DNA from: Pseudonocardia alaniniphila
GTDB taxonomy: Bacteria > Actinomycetota > Actinomycetes > Mycobacteriales > Pseudonocardiaceae
Direction: 5' to 3'
Length of the DNA stretch: 64,000 nucleotides
Assembly: GCF_022524485.1 (NCBI RefSeq)
Contig: NZ_JAKXMK010000007.1
Location: 124,001-188,000, forward strand
Shown piece by piece: positions 48,625 to 56,964 of the stretch; the stretch's first letter is position 1, and each line of letters begins with the position of its first letter. Made by a program: the position numbers and the translations under genes. Under the pieces are notes generated by a model. It ran no database searches. It was not told where the DNA came from and saw only the letters and a program-made list of their open reading frames with translations.

Positions 48625-49832
48625 CTACGTCGGGACCGGTCGCGAGCGCGGGGTACGGGGGCACCCCGCAGTCGGAACGCAAGCTCGCTCCCGACTTGGC
48701 GCGCGGGGTGATGCTCCTGCTGATCGCGATGGCCTACGCCGGGGTCTACGCGGGGGTCGCGTTCGGGGGCCGGCTTCCGGAGGGCACCTCGGTCGCCGAC
48801 ACCGTGGCGCGGTTCGTCGTGGTGCTCGTGCTGGACAACCGGGCGTTTCCGATGTTCGCGGTCCTGTACGGCTACGGGCTGGCCTGGATGGTGGCCCGGC
48901 GGCGCCGAGCCGGTGCGGCGGATTCCGAGATCCGCAGGCTGTTGCGCCGCCGCAGCCTGCTGCTCGTCGCCTTCGGCTCGGTGCACGCGTTCCTGGTGTT
49001 CCCCGGCGAGATCCTCGCCTCGTACGGGCTGGCCGGGCTCGTGCTCGGGTGGCTGCTGTTCCGGTCCGACCGCGCTCTCGCGCGCACCATCGCGGTGCTC
49101 GTGCCCTGCTACGCCGTCACCGTGACGGCGGCGATGGTCTCCCTGGCGGCGGCGCCCGACGTCGCGGGGTACGCGGTGCCGGGGTACAAGACGGTGGCTG
49201 ACTGGTCGATGCGGCTGGCCGGCGCCCCGTTCACTCCGATCTTCATCGCCGTGGCCTACCCGCTGCTCCTGCTCGTGGTGCTGGGCTTCCGGGCCGGTCG
49301 CAGCGGGTTGCTCGACGACCCGTCCCGCCATCGCCCGCTCCTGATCCGCATCGCCGTCGGCGGGATCGCCATCTCGATGCTCGGCGCGCTGCCCGCGGCG
49401 CTGATCGCGATCGACGCCGTCCGTCCCGACATCGTGTCCACCGGCGCCCTGCTCGCGCTGCAAGTGCTCACCGGTGTGCTCGGCGGGGCGGGCTATGCGG
49501 CGGCGTTCGGCCTGCTCGCCCTCCGCCTCGACGCACGGCGGGGCCCGATCACGCAGGCCGTCTCCGCGGTGGGTCAGCGGTCGCTGACCTTCTACCTGCT
49601 CAACTCGGTGCTCGTCGCCGTGGTGCTGCACCACGACCTGCTGGCTGTGGGGGACCGGGTCGACAGCATCGGGGCGCTTGCGGTTGCCGCCGCCGTCTGG
49701 CTCGTGGCCCTCGCCGTGGCGGCGTGGATGGACCGCACCGGCCGTCCCGGTCCGGTGGACGCGCTGCTGCGCCGGCTCGTGAACGGCCGCCGGGCGCATG
49801 ATCAACGCGCAGTGGATCAGCCGCGCACGTGA
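48621..49832 (+). CDS. DUF418 membrane protein
   Basis: A 403-residue protein with about ten helices. The DUF418 pattern is visible: an N-terminal APDLARGVMLLLIAMAYA (about 23-40), a short conserved FPMFAVLYGYGLAWM (about 74-88) and a C-terminal block GQRSLTFYLLNSVLV (about 318-332). The function of DUF418 is unknown. It overlaps the exporter subunit as ATGA, so it is probably part of the same operon under the divergent two-component system. Confidence 0.82.
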   Translation: MTTSGPVASAGYGGTPQSERKLAPDLARGVMLLLIAMAYAGVYAGVAFGGRLPEGTSVADTVARFVVVLVLDNRAFPMFAVLYGYGLAWMVARRRRAGAADSEIRRLLRRRSLLLVAFGSVHAFLVFPGEILASYGLAGLVLGWLLFRSDRALARTIAVLVPCYAVTVTAAMVSLAAAPDVAGYAVPGYKTVADWSMRLAGAPFTPIFIAVAYPLLLLVVLGFRAGRSGLLDDPSRHRPLLIRIAVGGIAISMLGALPAALIAIDAVRPDIVSTGALLALQVLTGVLGGAGYAAAFGLLALRLDARRGPITQAVSAVGQRSLTFYLLNSVLVAVVLHHDLLAVGDRVDSIGALAVAAAVWLVALAVAAWMDRTGRPGPVDALLRRLVNGRRAHDQRAVDQPRT

Positions 49833-49859
49833 CGACGTGCGCGCTCGGCGGCCGGTAGG

Positions 49860-50633
49860 TCAGTCCGTCCAGACGGGCGCGCGCTTCTCCAGGAACGACG
49901 CCATGCCCTCCCGTGCACCCGGGCTCTGCGACAGCGCCGCCATGACTTCCACGGCGATCGCGTAGGCGTCGGCCTCGGGCCGGTCGAGCTGGGCGTAGAG
50001 GGTCTGCTTGCCCACGCCCTTGCCGAAGCGGCTGCCCCGGGTGGCCCGCGCGAGCAGGTCGTCCACGCGCGTGTCGAGCTCGGCGTCGGGCACCGCGTAG
50101 TTCACGAGCCCCCACTCGGCAGCGGTGGCGGCGTCGATGGGGTCGCCGGTGAGGGCCATCTCCATCAGGCGCTTGCGCCCGACGCTGCGGGCGACCGGCA
50201 CGGCAGGTGTGTGGCAGAACCAGCCGCCCTTGCCGCCGGGAAGGGCGAACGCCGCTGACTCCGCCGCCACGGCGAGGTCGCAGGACGCCACGAGCTGGCA
50301 GCCTGCAGCGGTCGCGATCGCCTGCACCCGCGCGATGACGACCTGCGGCACCGACTCGATCGTGCGCATGACCTTCGTGCACAGCTGGAGGAGATCGCGG
50401 ACGCCTGCCAGGTCGCGCGCGGCGACGTCGCCGAAGTCGTGGCCTGCCGAGAAGGCCTTGCCCTCGGCCCCGAGCACGATGCCCGTGGCGTCGGAGCCGG
50501 CGGTGGTCTCGAACGCGTGGAGTAGCTCCCGCAGATGCGCCTCGGTCAGGGTGTTGCGCCGCTCCGGCCGGTTCATCGTGATCCGGACCGTGTCCCCGTC
50601 CTGCTTGACCAGCAGGTGCTCGTAGTCGGCCAT
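49860..50633 (-). CDS. Enoyl-CoA hydratase/isomerase family protein (crotonase fold)
   Basis: A 257-residue crotonase. The oxyanion-hole segments are GAEGKAFSAGHDFG (about 58-71) and IATAAGCQLVASCDLAV (about 107-123). The catalytic-glutamate positions differ from classical hydratases, with GWFCHTPAVPVARSVGRKR in that region. The reaction may therefore be a hydratase, isomerase or hydrolase. Start ATG 50633 is chosen because an upstream in-frame ATG at 50756 falls inside an operator-like palindrome. It is divergent from a TetR gene. Confidence 0.85.
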   Translation of the reverse strand: MADYEHLLVKQDGDTVRITMNRPERRNTLTEAHLRELLHAFETTAGSDATGIVLGAEGKAFSAGHDFGDVAARDLAGVRDLLQLCTKVMRTIESVPQVVIARVQAIATAAGCQLVASCDLAVAAESAAFALPGGKGGWFCHTPAVPVARSVGRKRLMEMALTGDPIDAATAAEWGLVNYAVPDAELDTRVDDLLARATRGSRFGKGVGKQTLYAQLDRPEADAYAIAVEVMAALSQSPGAREGMASFLEKRAPVWTD

Positions 50634-50731
50634 GTGCCAACCGTAGTCCGGACCGTCCGTCGCGTCAGGGACGTGACAATTTTCGCGAAACGGGATTGCC
50701 GCCGATTCGAGCCGGGCGTAGCGTGACCACA

Positions 50732-50755
50732 TGACCAGATCGGCAGATCTGGTCA
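50732..50755. promoter_or_regulatory. 24-bp perfect palindrome, likely TetR operator
   Basis: TGACCAGATC (50732-50741), GGCA, GATCTGGTCA (50746-50755): 10-bp arms, fully symmetric, in the gap between the crotonase and TetR genes. Length and symmetry suit a TetR dimer pair. The neighbouring CACATGACC (50728-50736) adds a further half-site. Confidence 0.65.
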
Positions 50756-50796
50756 CATCGTCAGACGGTCACAGCGTCACGAAGCAGGAGGTGAGG

Positions 50797-51504
50797 GTGG
50801 CCGATCCGGATTTCGCGAGCCCCCGCATGGAGCGGGTGCTCGACACGGCGGCCGACCTGTTGGTGCGGTGGGGATACCAACGGGTCACGATCGACGAGGT
50901 CGCGCGGCACGCCGGGATCGGCAAGGGCACGGTCTACCTGCATTTCCACAACAAGGAGGCGCTGTTCCTCACGGTGCTGCTGCGTGCGCAACGCCAGATC
51001 GTCGCGGCGATGGCCGACCGGATGGAGGCCGTCCCGGACGAGGTGCTGCTCTCCCGGTTGCTTCGCGGTCTCTACCTGGTGCTGAGCAACGACGCGATCG
51101 CCCGCGTGCTGTACATGGGCGACGCCGAGGTGCTCGGCCGGCTGGCGCACGAGGCGGCGGACACCCTCGGTGCACTCGTCGGACGCCGCCGGGAGGTGCT
51201 CACCGAGCACCTGCGGTTGCTCAGCGCTGCCGGGTGCCTGCGGTCCGATCTCAGTCCGGAGGCGCTGCTCTACACGTTCTCGGCGATCGGGACCGGGTTC
51301 TTCTTCGTGGGCGGGATGCCGGGGGGTACTCCCGATCTCGACGTCGAGACCCGCGCCGACCTTCTCGAGCACGCGATCGCCACCGCGATCCAGGTGCCGG
51401 ATCCGGCCCCCGCCGCGCTGGCGAAGGTGGCACCCGTCATCGCCGCGCTCTATCGATCACTCATCACGGACATCGATCACGAGGTGCGCCGCCGCATCCG
51501 GTGA
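50797..51504 (+). CDS. TetR/AcrR-family transcriptional regulator
   Basis: A 235-residue TetR protein. The helix-turn-helix spans about 10-57 with VTIDEVARHAGIGKGTVYLH, then a ligand domain containing FLTVLLRAQRQIVAAMADRM. AGGAGG lies five bases before GTG 50797; GTG 50791 or the upstream ATG 50731 would put that site or the operator inside the gene. It is followed after 37 bp by a P450 gene and is divergent from a crotonase, so it may control both. Confidence 0.9.
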   Translation: MADPDFASPRMERVLDTAADLLVRWGYQRVTIDEVARHAGIGKGTVYLHFHNKEALFLTVLLRAQRQIVAAMADRMEAVPDEVLLSRLLRGLYLVLSNDAIARVLYMGDAEVLGRLAHEAADTLGALVGRRREVLTEHLRLLSAAGCLRSDLSPEALLYTFSAIGTGFFFVGGMPGGTPDLDVETRADLLEHAIATAIQVPDPAPAALAKVAPVIAALYRSLITDIDHEVRRRIR

Positions 51505-51541
51505 ACCCGGGGCGGGGCGGCGCCGGGAAAGGGAGTCAACG

Positions 51542-52768
51542 ATGACCGCATCTGTCGAGCCGAACATCATGGATCCAGCACTGATCGCGGATCCGTACGG
51601 CGGCTACAACCGGTTGCGGGAAGAGGCGCCGGTGCTGCGGGGACGCACCCCGGACGGCAGCCCCGCCTGGTACGTCACGCGCCAGGAGGACGTGCGGACG
51701 GTGCTGGGCGACCCCCGCTTCGTCAACAACGCGGCGTCCGTGCAAGGCGTCGAGGTCGACAGCGTTCGCGACAAGATGTTCGAGATGGTGGGTATCCCGC
51801 CGGAGTACGCCCGCTTCCTCAAGGACACCATCCTCGACTCCGACGGCGAGCGGCACACGCGCCTGCGCAAGCTGGTGTCGCGCGCGTTCACCGTGCGGCG
51901 CGTGAACGACCTGCGCCCGCGCGTCGAGGAGATCACCGCGCGGCTGCTGGACAAGTTCGTGGAACCGGTGGACTTCATGGCGGACTTCGCCTACCCGCTG
52001 CCGATCACCGTGATCTGCGAGCTGGTGGGCGTGCCGGAGGCCGACCGGCCGTCCTGGCGGGAGTGGGGTGCGGCGATCACCACGATGAAGCCCGACGTCG
52101 TGGGTGTCGCCGTGCGGGACATGGTCACCCACGTGCAGGACCTGATCGCGCGCCGCCGGGCCGAGCCTGCCGACGACCTGCTCGCCGCCCTCGTCCATGT
52201 GCGCGACGAGGAGGGCGACCGGCTCAGCGAGGACGAGCTCGTGACCATGGTGCTCACGCTCGTGATGGCAGGCCACGAGACCACGGCACACCTGCTCGGC
52301 AACGGCTTGGTGGCTCTGCTCGAGCACCCCGACCAGCTCGCCCTGCTCCGCTCGGACCCGGCGCTGTGGCCGGGTGCGGTGCACGAGCTGATGCGCTGGT
52401 GCAGCCCGGTGCAGGTCACGCGGATCCGCTACGCCACACAGGACCTCGAGATGGGCGGGGTGGCGATCCGGGCGGGCGACCCGATACAGGCGGTTCTCGT
52501 GTCCGCCAACCACGACCCGCGCGAGTACACCGACCCCGAACGGCTCGACGTCACCCGTCGTCCGGCCGGGCGGGGCGAGGGTCACGTCGGTTTCGGGCAC
52601 GGCTTCCACTACTGCCTCGGCGCCGCCCTCGCGCGGCAGGAGGGTGAGGTGGCGCTGCGTGCCATCGTCAAGAGGTTCCCGAACCTGGCGCTGACCTCGT
52701 CGGAACACGACTGGCTGCAGGCACCGGGGATGCGCCGCCTGGCCCGCCTCCCCCTGCACCTGGGCTGA
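51542..52768 (+). CDS. Cytochrome P450
   Basis: A 408-residue soluble P450 of the bacterial class-I type. The oxygen-activating I-helix is AGHETTAH (about 243-250), the ExxR pair is in HELMRW (around residue 282) and the heme-binding loop is FGHGFHYCLGAALARQE with Cys358 as thiolate ligand. No ferredoxin or reductase gene is adjacent. Start ATG 51542 is preceded by GAAAGGGAG. The substrate is unknown; the TetR gene upstream suggests inducible oxidation of a specific compound. Confidence 0.93.
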   Translation: MTASVEPNIMDPALIADPYGGYNRLREEAPVLRGRTPDGSPAWYVTRQEDVRTVLGDPRFVNNAASVQGVEVDSVRDKMFEMVGIPPEYARFLKDTILDSDGERHTRLRKLVSRAFTVRRVNDLRPRVEEITARLLDKFVEPVDFMADFAYPLPITVICELVGVPEADRPSWREWGAAITTMKPDVVGVAVRDMVTHVQDLIARRRAEPADDLLAALVHVRDEEGDRLSEDELVTMVLTLVMAGHETTAHLLGNGLVALLEHPDQLALLRSDPALWPGAVHELMRWCSPVQVTRIRYATQDLEMGGVAIRAGDPIQAVLVSANHDPREYTDPERLDVTRRPAGRGEGHVGFGHGFHYCLGAALARQEGEVALRAIVKRFPNLALTSSEHDWLQAPGMRRLARLPLHLG

Positions 52769-52783
52769 CCTGGGCTGACGAAT

Positions 52784-52853
52784 ACGGCACACACCTTCCC
52801 GCTGCCGCACACAGCGCCGGCCGTCTGTGCCGGGACCGGAAGGTGTGTGCCGT
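52784..52853. terminator. Long inverted repeat between convergent P450 and ABC ATPase genes
   Basis: Two perfect 16-bp arms (52784-52799 and 52838-52853, ACGGCACACACCTTCC and its reverse complement) enclose 38 nt that contain smaller complementary runs. It lies between the P450 stop and the convergent ABC stop, so it probably ends both transcripts. No U-tract. Confidence 0.6.
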
Positions 52854-52857
52854 GTGG

Positions 52858-53952
52858 TCAGGCCGTCGCCGGGATCGCTATCGCTGATTCCTGTTCCGGC
52901 ACCACCCAGACCGGTTCGCCGTGGCCGAGGCCCTTCTTCTCCCGGTACATCCGGGAACGGAGCACGGTGTCCCCGACGCGGACGTGGTAGTCCCAGCAGT
53001 CGCCGCGGTAGATGCTGAACTCCACCGTTCCCTTCCAGCCCTGGCCGGCGGAGTTCTTGCGGGACAGCACCAGGCACTCCGGGCGGACGAAGACGTTTAC
53101 CTCCGTGCCGGGTGGGAACTGGCCGGCCGCCAGGCAGATCAGACGGCCGTGGCCGAGCTCGATCTCGGCGCGGTCGTCCGTCCGGGAGATCACCGTGCCG
53201 GGCAGGCTGTTGGAGATGCCCATGAACCGGGCGGTGAACTCCTCGCGCGGCCAGGCGTAGATCTCCTGGGCGGGGCCGCGTTCGACGATCCGGCCCTTGT
53301 CCATGACGACGACCTCGTCGGAGACGGCGAGCGCCTCGTCCTGGTCGTGGGTGACGAACACGGTGGTGATGCCCAGGCGCTGCTGCACGGCGCGGATCTC
53401 GTCGCGGACGCGGTCGCGCAGGCCGGCGTCGAGGTTGCTCAGCGGCTCGTCGAGCAGCAGCACCTCGGGCTCGCGGGTGAGTGCTCGGGCGAGCGAGATG
53501 CGTTGCTGCTGGCCGCCGGAGAGCGCAGGCGCGGGACGGTCGGCGAGGTCGGCGAGGCCGACCATCTCCAGGGCCGCCATCGCGCGCTCGCGTGCCTCCG
53601 CCTTGGGCAGGCGCTTCTGGCCCGAGCGCAGCGGGAACATGACGTTCTGCACGGCCGTCATGTGGGGCCAGATCGCGTACGACTGGAAGACCACGCCGAT
53701 CGGGCGCTGGTGCACCCCGACGAACACGCCCTCCGCGGGGGCGCACACCACCCGCCCGCCGATCCGGATCTCTCCGGCGTCCGGGCGCTCCAGGCCGGCG
53801 ATCAGCCGGAGTGTGGTGGTCTTGCCGCAGCCGCTCGGCCCCAGCAGGGTCACCAGCTTGCCGTCCGGCACCTCCAGGTCGACGCCGTCGACCGCGTTGC
53901 GGGTGACCGCCCGCCCCTCGAAACGTTTGACCAGTCCACGGATCTCGATCAC
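52858..53952 (-). CDS. ABC importer ATP-binding protein (iron/phosphonate/polyamine type)
   Basis: ATPase of the FbpC/PotA/MalK-like group, 364 residues. Walker [18 protein letters not shown] (about 38-54), signature LSGGQQQRISLARALTR (about 139-155), Walker B VLLLDEPLSNLDAGL and H-loop VFVTHDQDEAL. The C-terminal TOBE-like regulatory domain (about 245-360) ends GLGHGEPVWVV. It is the last gene of the transporter trio; 19 bp separate it from the permease gene. Confidence 0.88.
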   Translation of the reverse strand: MIEIRGLVKRFEGRAVTRNAVDGVDLEVPDGKLVTLLGPSGCGKTTTLRLIAGLERPDAGEIRIGGRVVCAPAEGVFVGVHQRPIGVVFQSYAIWPHMTAVQNVMFPLRSGQKRLPKAEARERAMAALEMVGLADLADRPAPALSGGQQQRISLARALTREPEVLLLDEPLSNLDAGLRDRVRDEIRAVQQRLGITTVFVTHDQDEALAVSDEVVVMDKGRIVERGPAQEIYAWPREEFTARFMGISNSLPGTVISRTDDRAEIELGHGRLICLAAGQFPPGTEVNVFVRPECLVLSRKNSAGQGWKGTVEFSIYRGDCWDYHVRVGDTVLRSRMYREKKGLGHGEPVWVVPEQESAIAIPATA

Positions 53953-53971
53953 GGGACGCTCCTTTGCGTGC

Positions 53972-55756
53972 TCAGCTCGACTGCCGGTTGAGCCCGGTTC
54001 TCCTGCCGAGAAGGCGGACCAGGACGACGATCAGGGCGAGGAAGACGACGATGCAGACGCCCAGTGCAGCCACGATGGGATAGCTGCCGTTGGACCACTC
54101 CTGGTAGATCGTCACCGACACCACCTGGGTGTCCTGCGTGTAGAGGAAGATCGCCGCGGAGATCTCGCGGAACGCGACGATCACCGTGTAGAGGAACGCC
54201 GCCAGCAGCGACGGGGCCAGCAGCGGCACGTAGATCTGGCGGAAGGTGCGCAGCCAGGACGCTCCGCTGGCGGCGGCCGCCTCCTCCAGTTCGTCCTTGA
54301 TCTGCGCCATGCCCGGCACGATGTAGCGCATGCCGTAGGGCAGGCCGATGGTCACGAACGCGATCACGAGGATCGTCAGCGTGCCGTAGAGATGGAACGG
54401 CAGCGGCGCCGTCAGGTACCAGTACAGGATGCCCACGCCCATCACCACGCTCGGCACGGCCAGCGGCACGGTGGCCAGCCCGTCGAGCAGTCCTCGGCCG
54501 CGGGCCCGGGTCTTGACGGTGATGTAGGCGACCAGGGCGCTCAGCACGGTGACGATCAACCCGGCCAGCACGGCCGTGATGAGGCTGTTGCGCACCGAGG
54601 ACGTCAGCGCCGGGGTGTGCAGCACCTGCTGGTAGTCGGCGAGCGTCAGGTGGTGCAGGGCCGAGATCGACGGCGGCTCGTAGCCGGGCAGGAGCGAGGA
54701 CCACACCAGCATCAGCAGCGGCAGTGCCACCGCGACCACGAAGAACACGACGAACACCGCGAGGCCCAGCCACCGCCAGCGGCCCAGGTCGGTGACGGTG
54801 GGCCGGAAGCCCTTGCCGGTGATGGTCTGCGCGGCGGCGCCCGAACCGGACAGGCGCCGGGAGAGCCACAGGCCGCCGCTGGACACGGCGAGGATGAAGA
54901 TCCCGGTGACGCCCACGGTGCCGTAGTCGGTGGGGAAGGTCTGCAGGGCGGAGTAGATCCGGCTGACGAAGACGAACGTGTGCCCGGGTACGCCGATGAG
55001 CTGCGGCACCTCGAACGTGGAGATCGTCTGAACGAACATCAGCAGCGCGGCCGACAGGATCGCCGGCCGGATCATCCGCAGTGTGATCATGCGGAAGACC
55101 CGCAGCGGAGGGGCCCCCGACGCCTGTGCGGCCTCCTCGAGCGACGAGTCCATGTTGGAGAACGCGGCGGCACCCATCAGGAACGCGACCGGCGTCACGT
55201 GCATCGACTGCACGAGGACCATGCCGGCGAGCGAGTAGATGTCGAACGCGGGCAGGTGCACGGCACGCAGCAACACGTTGAGGGCCCCGGTCTGCGGGGC
55301 GAACAGCAGCGCCCAGGCGACGGTGTTCAGGATGCCCGGGATGATCAGCGGGATCATGGCCGCGATCTGCGCGAAGAACTTCGCCGGTGTGTTGGTGCGG
55401 GCCACGAGATAGGCCAGGCCGAACCCCAGCACGGTGCACAGCACGGCGGTGGCGCCGGCGTAGGCGAAGGAGTTGCCCACGAGCCTCCAGAAGGAGGCGC
55501 TGCCGAGGGTCTCGCTGTAGTTACGCAGGGTCCATTCGACCGGCCCGGTGGACAGGAAGGACGACTGCAGGCTCGCGACCGCCATGGTCAGCGCGGGTAC
55601 GACGGCCAGGTAGGCCACCACGACCGCGACGACGGCCAGCAGGATGTGCCGCGGGTCGCCGAACCAGGACAGGACGCTTCGAACCCGGTTCTTCGGGCCG
55701 CGGGATACATGCGTGGTGCGGGACTGCGCGGTGCGCGACCCGATGGTCAGGCTCAT
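53972..55756 (-). CDS. ABC importer permease, fused double-domain (FbpB/ThiP-like)
   Basis: A 594-residue permease with two BPD_transp_1 domains in one chain, each with about six helices. The EAA loops are in SSLEEAAQASGAPPLRVFRM (about 206-225) and KDELEEAAAASGASWLRTFR (about 486-505). This tandem form is typical of iron, thiamine and 2-aminoethylphosphonate importers. Its gene lies between the binding-protein and ATPase genes on the same strand. Confidence 0.9.
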   Translation of the reverse strand: MSLTIGSRTAQSRTTHVSRGPKNRVRSVLSWFGDPRHILLAVVAVVVAYLAVVPALTMAVASLQSSFLSTGPVEWTLRNYSETLGSASFWRLVGNSFAYAGATAVLCTVLGFGLAYLVARTNTPAKFFAQIAAMIPLIIPGILNTVAWALLFAPQTGALNVLLRAVHLPAFDIYSLAGMVLVQSMHVTPVAFLMGAAAFSNMDSSLEEAAQASGAPPLRVFRMITLRMIRPAILSAALLMFVQTISTFEVPQLIGVPGHTFVFVSRIYSALQTFPTDYGTVGVTGIFILAVSSGGLWLSRRLSGSGAAAQTITGKGFRPTVTDLGRWRWLGLAVFVVFFVVAVALPLLMLVWSSLLPGYEPPSISALHHLTLADYQQVLHTPALTSSVRNSLITAVLAGLIVTVLSALVAYITVKTRARGRGLLDGLATVPLAVPSVVMGVGILYWYLTAPLPFHLYGTLTILVIAFVTIGLPYGMRYIVPGMAQIKDELEEAAAASGASWLRTFRQIYVPLLAPSLLAAFLYTVIVAFREISAAIFLYTQDTQVVSVTIYQEWSNGSYPIVAALGVCIVVFLALIVVLVRLLGRRTGLNRQSS

Positions 55757-55805
55757 AGCATTTGCCGTCCTTGCAGGTGAGGAGGAACCGGGGTGGCGTG
55801 GCCTG

Positions 55806-56897
55806 TCAGACGGCGTGCAGTGCCTCCTGGTACTCCTCGAGCAGGTGGTCGTAGGTGTCGGCGCTGATCACGGGCGTGGACCACGCGGGCGTCCAGGTCG
55901 AGGGGTTCCACACGCTCGTGTCGTTCTGCGCGGACTCGCTGAGGGAGACGTGATTGGAGACGTCCACGACCTCCTGCTGCCCGTCGTTCGACATGATCCA
56001 GTCGATAAACAGCTTCGCGGCGGCCGGATGCGGCGCGTTCTTCGCCAGCTCCGCCAGCACACCCGCCGAGGGCAGCGGGTCGGTGTTGCTGAACGCCATC
56101 CGCTCGGGGGTCTCCTTCGCGAGCGACGCCGCCTTGTAACCGTAGGCGTTGATCGCGGCGACGGGCTCGCCCGCCTGCACGTCGGTGAGCGACTGCGTGT
56201 GGCTCTCCGCCAGCCGCGGGTCGTTGTTCCCCAGCGCCTCCACCAGCGCGAGAGCCTTGTCGTGACCCATCGCGGAGATGAGGCCCTCGTACCAGTTGAT
56301 GGCGTTCGGGTCGATCGAGAAGCGGCCTCTCCAGGCGGGACTCGTCAGATCCTCGATCGAACGCGGCACGGGGAGGTGCCCGGCTTCGAGAGCCTGCGGG
56401 TTGTAGGCGATGGCACTCGTGTTGACGTAGACGACGTTGCGGTAGCCGTCCGGGAGGCTCTGCAGCTGCTCGGGCAGTGCCGGGGTCTCGGGCACCCGGT
56501 AGGGAGCGAGCGTGCCCACCTGGATGAGCTGGTAGACGGGTTCGGAGTCGGCGGTGATGACGTCGGCGTTGAACTTTCCTCCGCGCTGCTCGGTGACCAG
56601 GCGGGTCGGCAGCTTGTCGGCGGACAGGCGCAACGCATCGACCTTGACCCCTGGGTAGTTCTTCTCGAACGCGGCGATCACGTCGTTGACGTCGTCGTCG
56701 GCGAAGGTCGTGTACCAGAGCAGCGAGCCCTCCTGGCGAGCCTCGGCCAGGAGCTGCTCGGGCTGCTGGGCGGGAGCCACCGCTGTTGTGGTGGTGGCCG
56801 CGGGCCCTGCGCATGCGGTCAGGAGCGCGATCAGGAGAAGCGCAGGCGTGAGGCGCGCGGGGATGCGCGGTAGTGGGGGCAGGTGCAGGTCGTGCAT
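55806..56897 (-). CDS. ABC importer substrate-binding lipoprotein (FbpA-like)
   Basis: A 363-residue extracellular protein with a lipobox LLTAC (Cys about residue 30). The type-2 periplasmic fold pattern is QEGSLLWYTTFADDDVNDV (about 56-74) and FEKNYPGVKVDALRLSADKL. In iron-binding FbpA proteins a Tyr-Tyr pair is found near residue 195; here the matching segment reads INAYGYKAASLAKE, so the pair is split by Gly. The ligand may be iron, a phosphonate or another acidic compound. MFS and metabolic genes follow the same strand upstream. Confidence 0.85.
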   Translation of the reverse strand: MHDLHLPPLPRIPARLTPALLLIALLTACAGPAATTTTAVAPAQQPEQLLAEARQEGSLLWYTTFADDDVNDVIAAFEKNYPGVKVDALRLSADKLPTRLVTEQRGGKFNADVITADSEPVYQLIQVGTLAPYRVPETPALPEQLQSLPDGYRNVVYVNTSAIAYNPQALEAGHLPVPRSIEDLTSPAWRGRFSIDPNAINWYEGLISAMGHDKALALVEALGNNDPRLAESHTQSLTDVQAGEPVAAINAYGYKAASLAKETPERMAFSNTDPLPSAGVLAELAKNAPHPAAAKLFIDWIMSNDGQQEVVDVSNHVSLSESAQNDTSVWNPSTWTPAWSTPVISADTYDHLLEEYQEALHAV

Positions 56898-56964
56898 TCG
56901 GTCCCTCCGGGTCGTGACTGATCGGTTGCCGCCCGCCGGTGGAGGACGGGCTCTGCGGAGGAGG

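Noticed and set aside
50731..50756. Two divergent proteins seemingly starting with the same residues (MTRSADLV)
   Set aside because: The identity is an artefact of the 24-bp palindrome, which reads the same on both strands. The real starts are GTG 50797 and ATG 50633.
53297..55780. A long plus-strand open frame of over 800 codons
   Set aside because: It is antisense to the ABC ATPase and permease genes, with composition typical of shadow frames in GC-rich DNA. The minus-strand genes have full family motifs.
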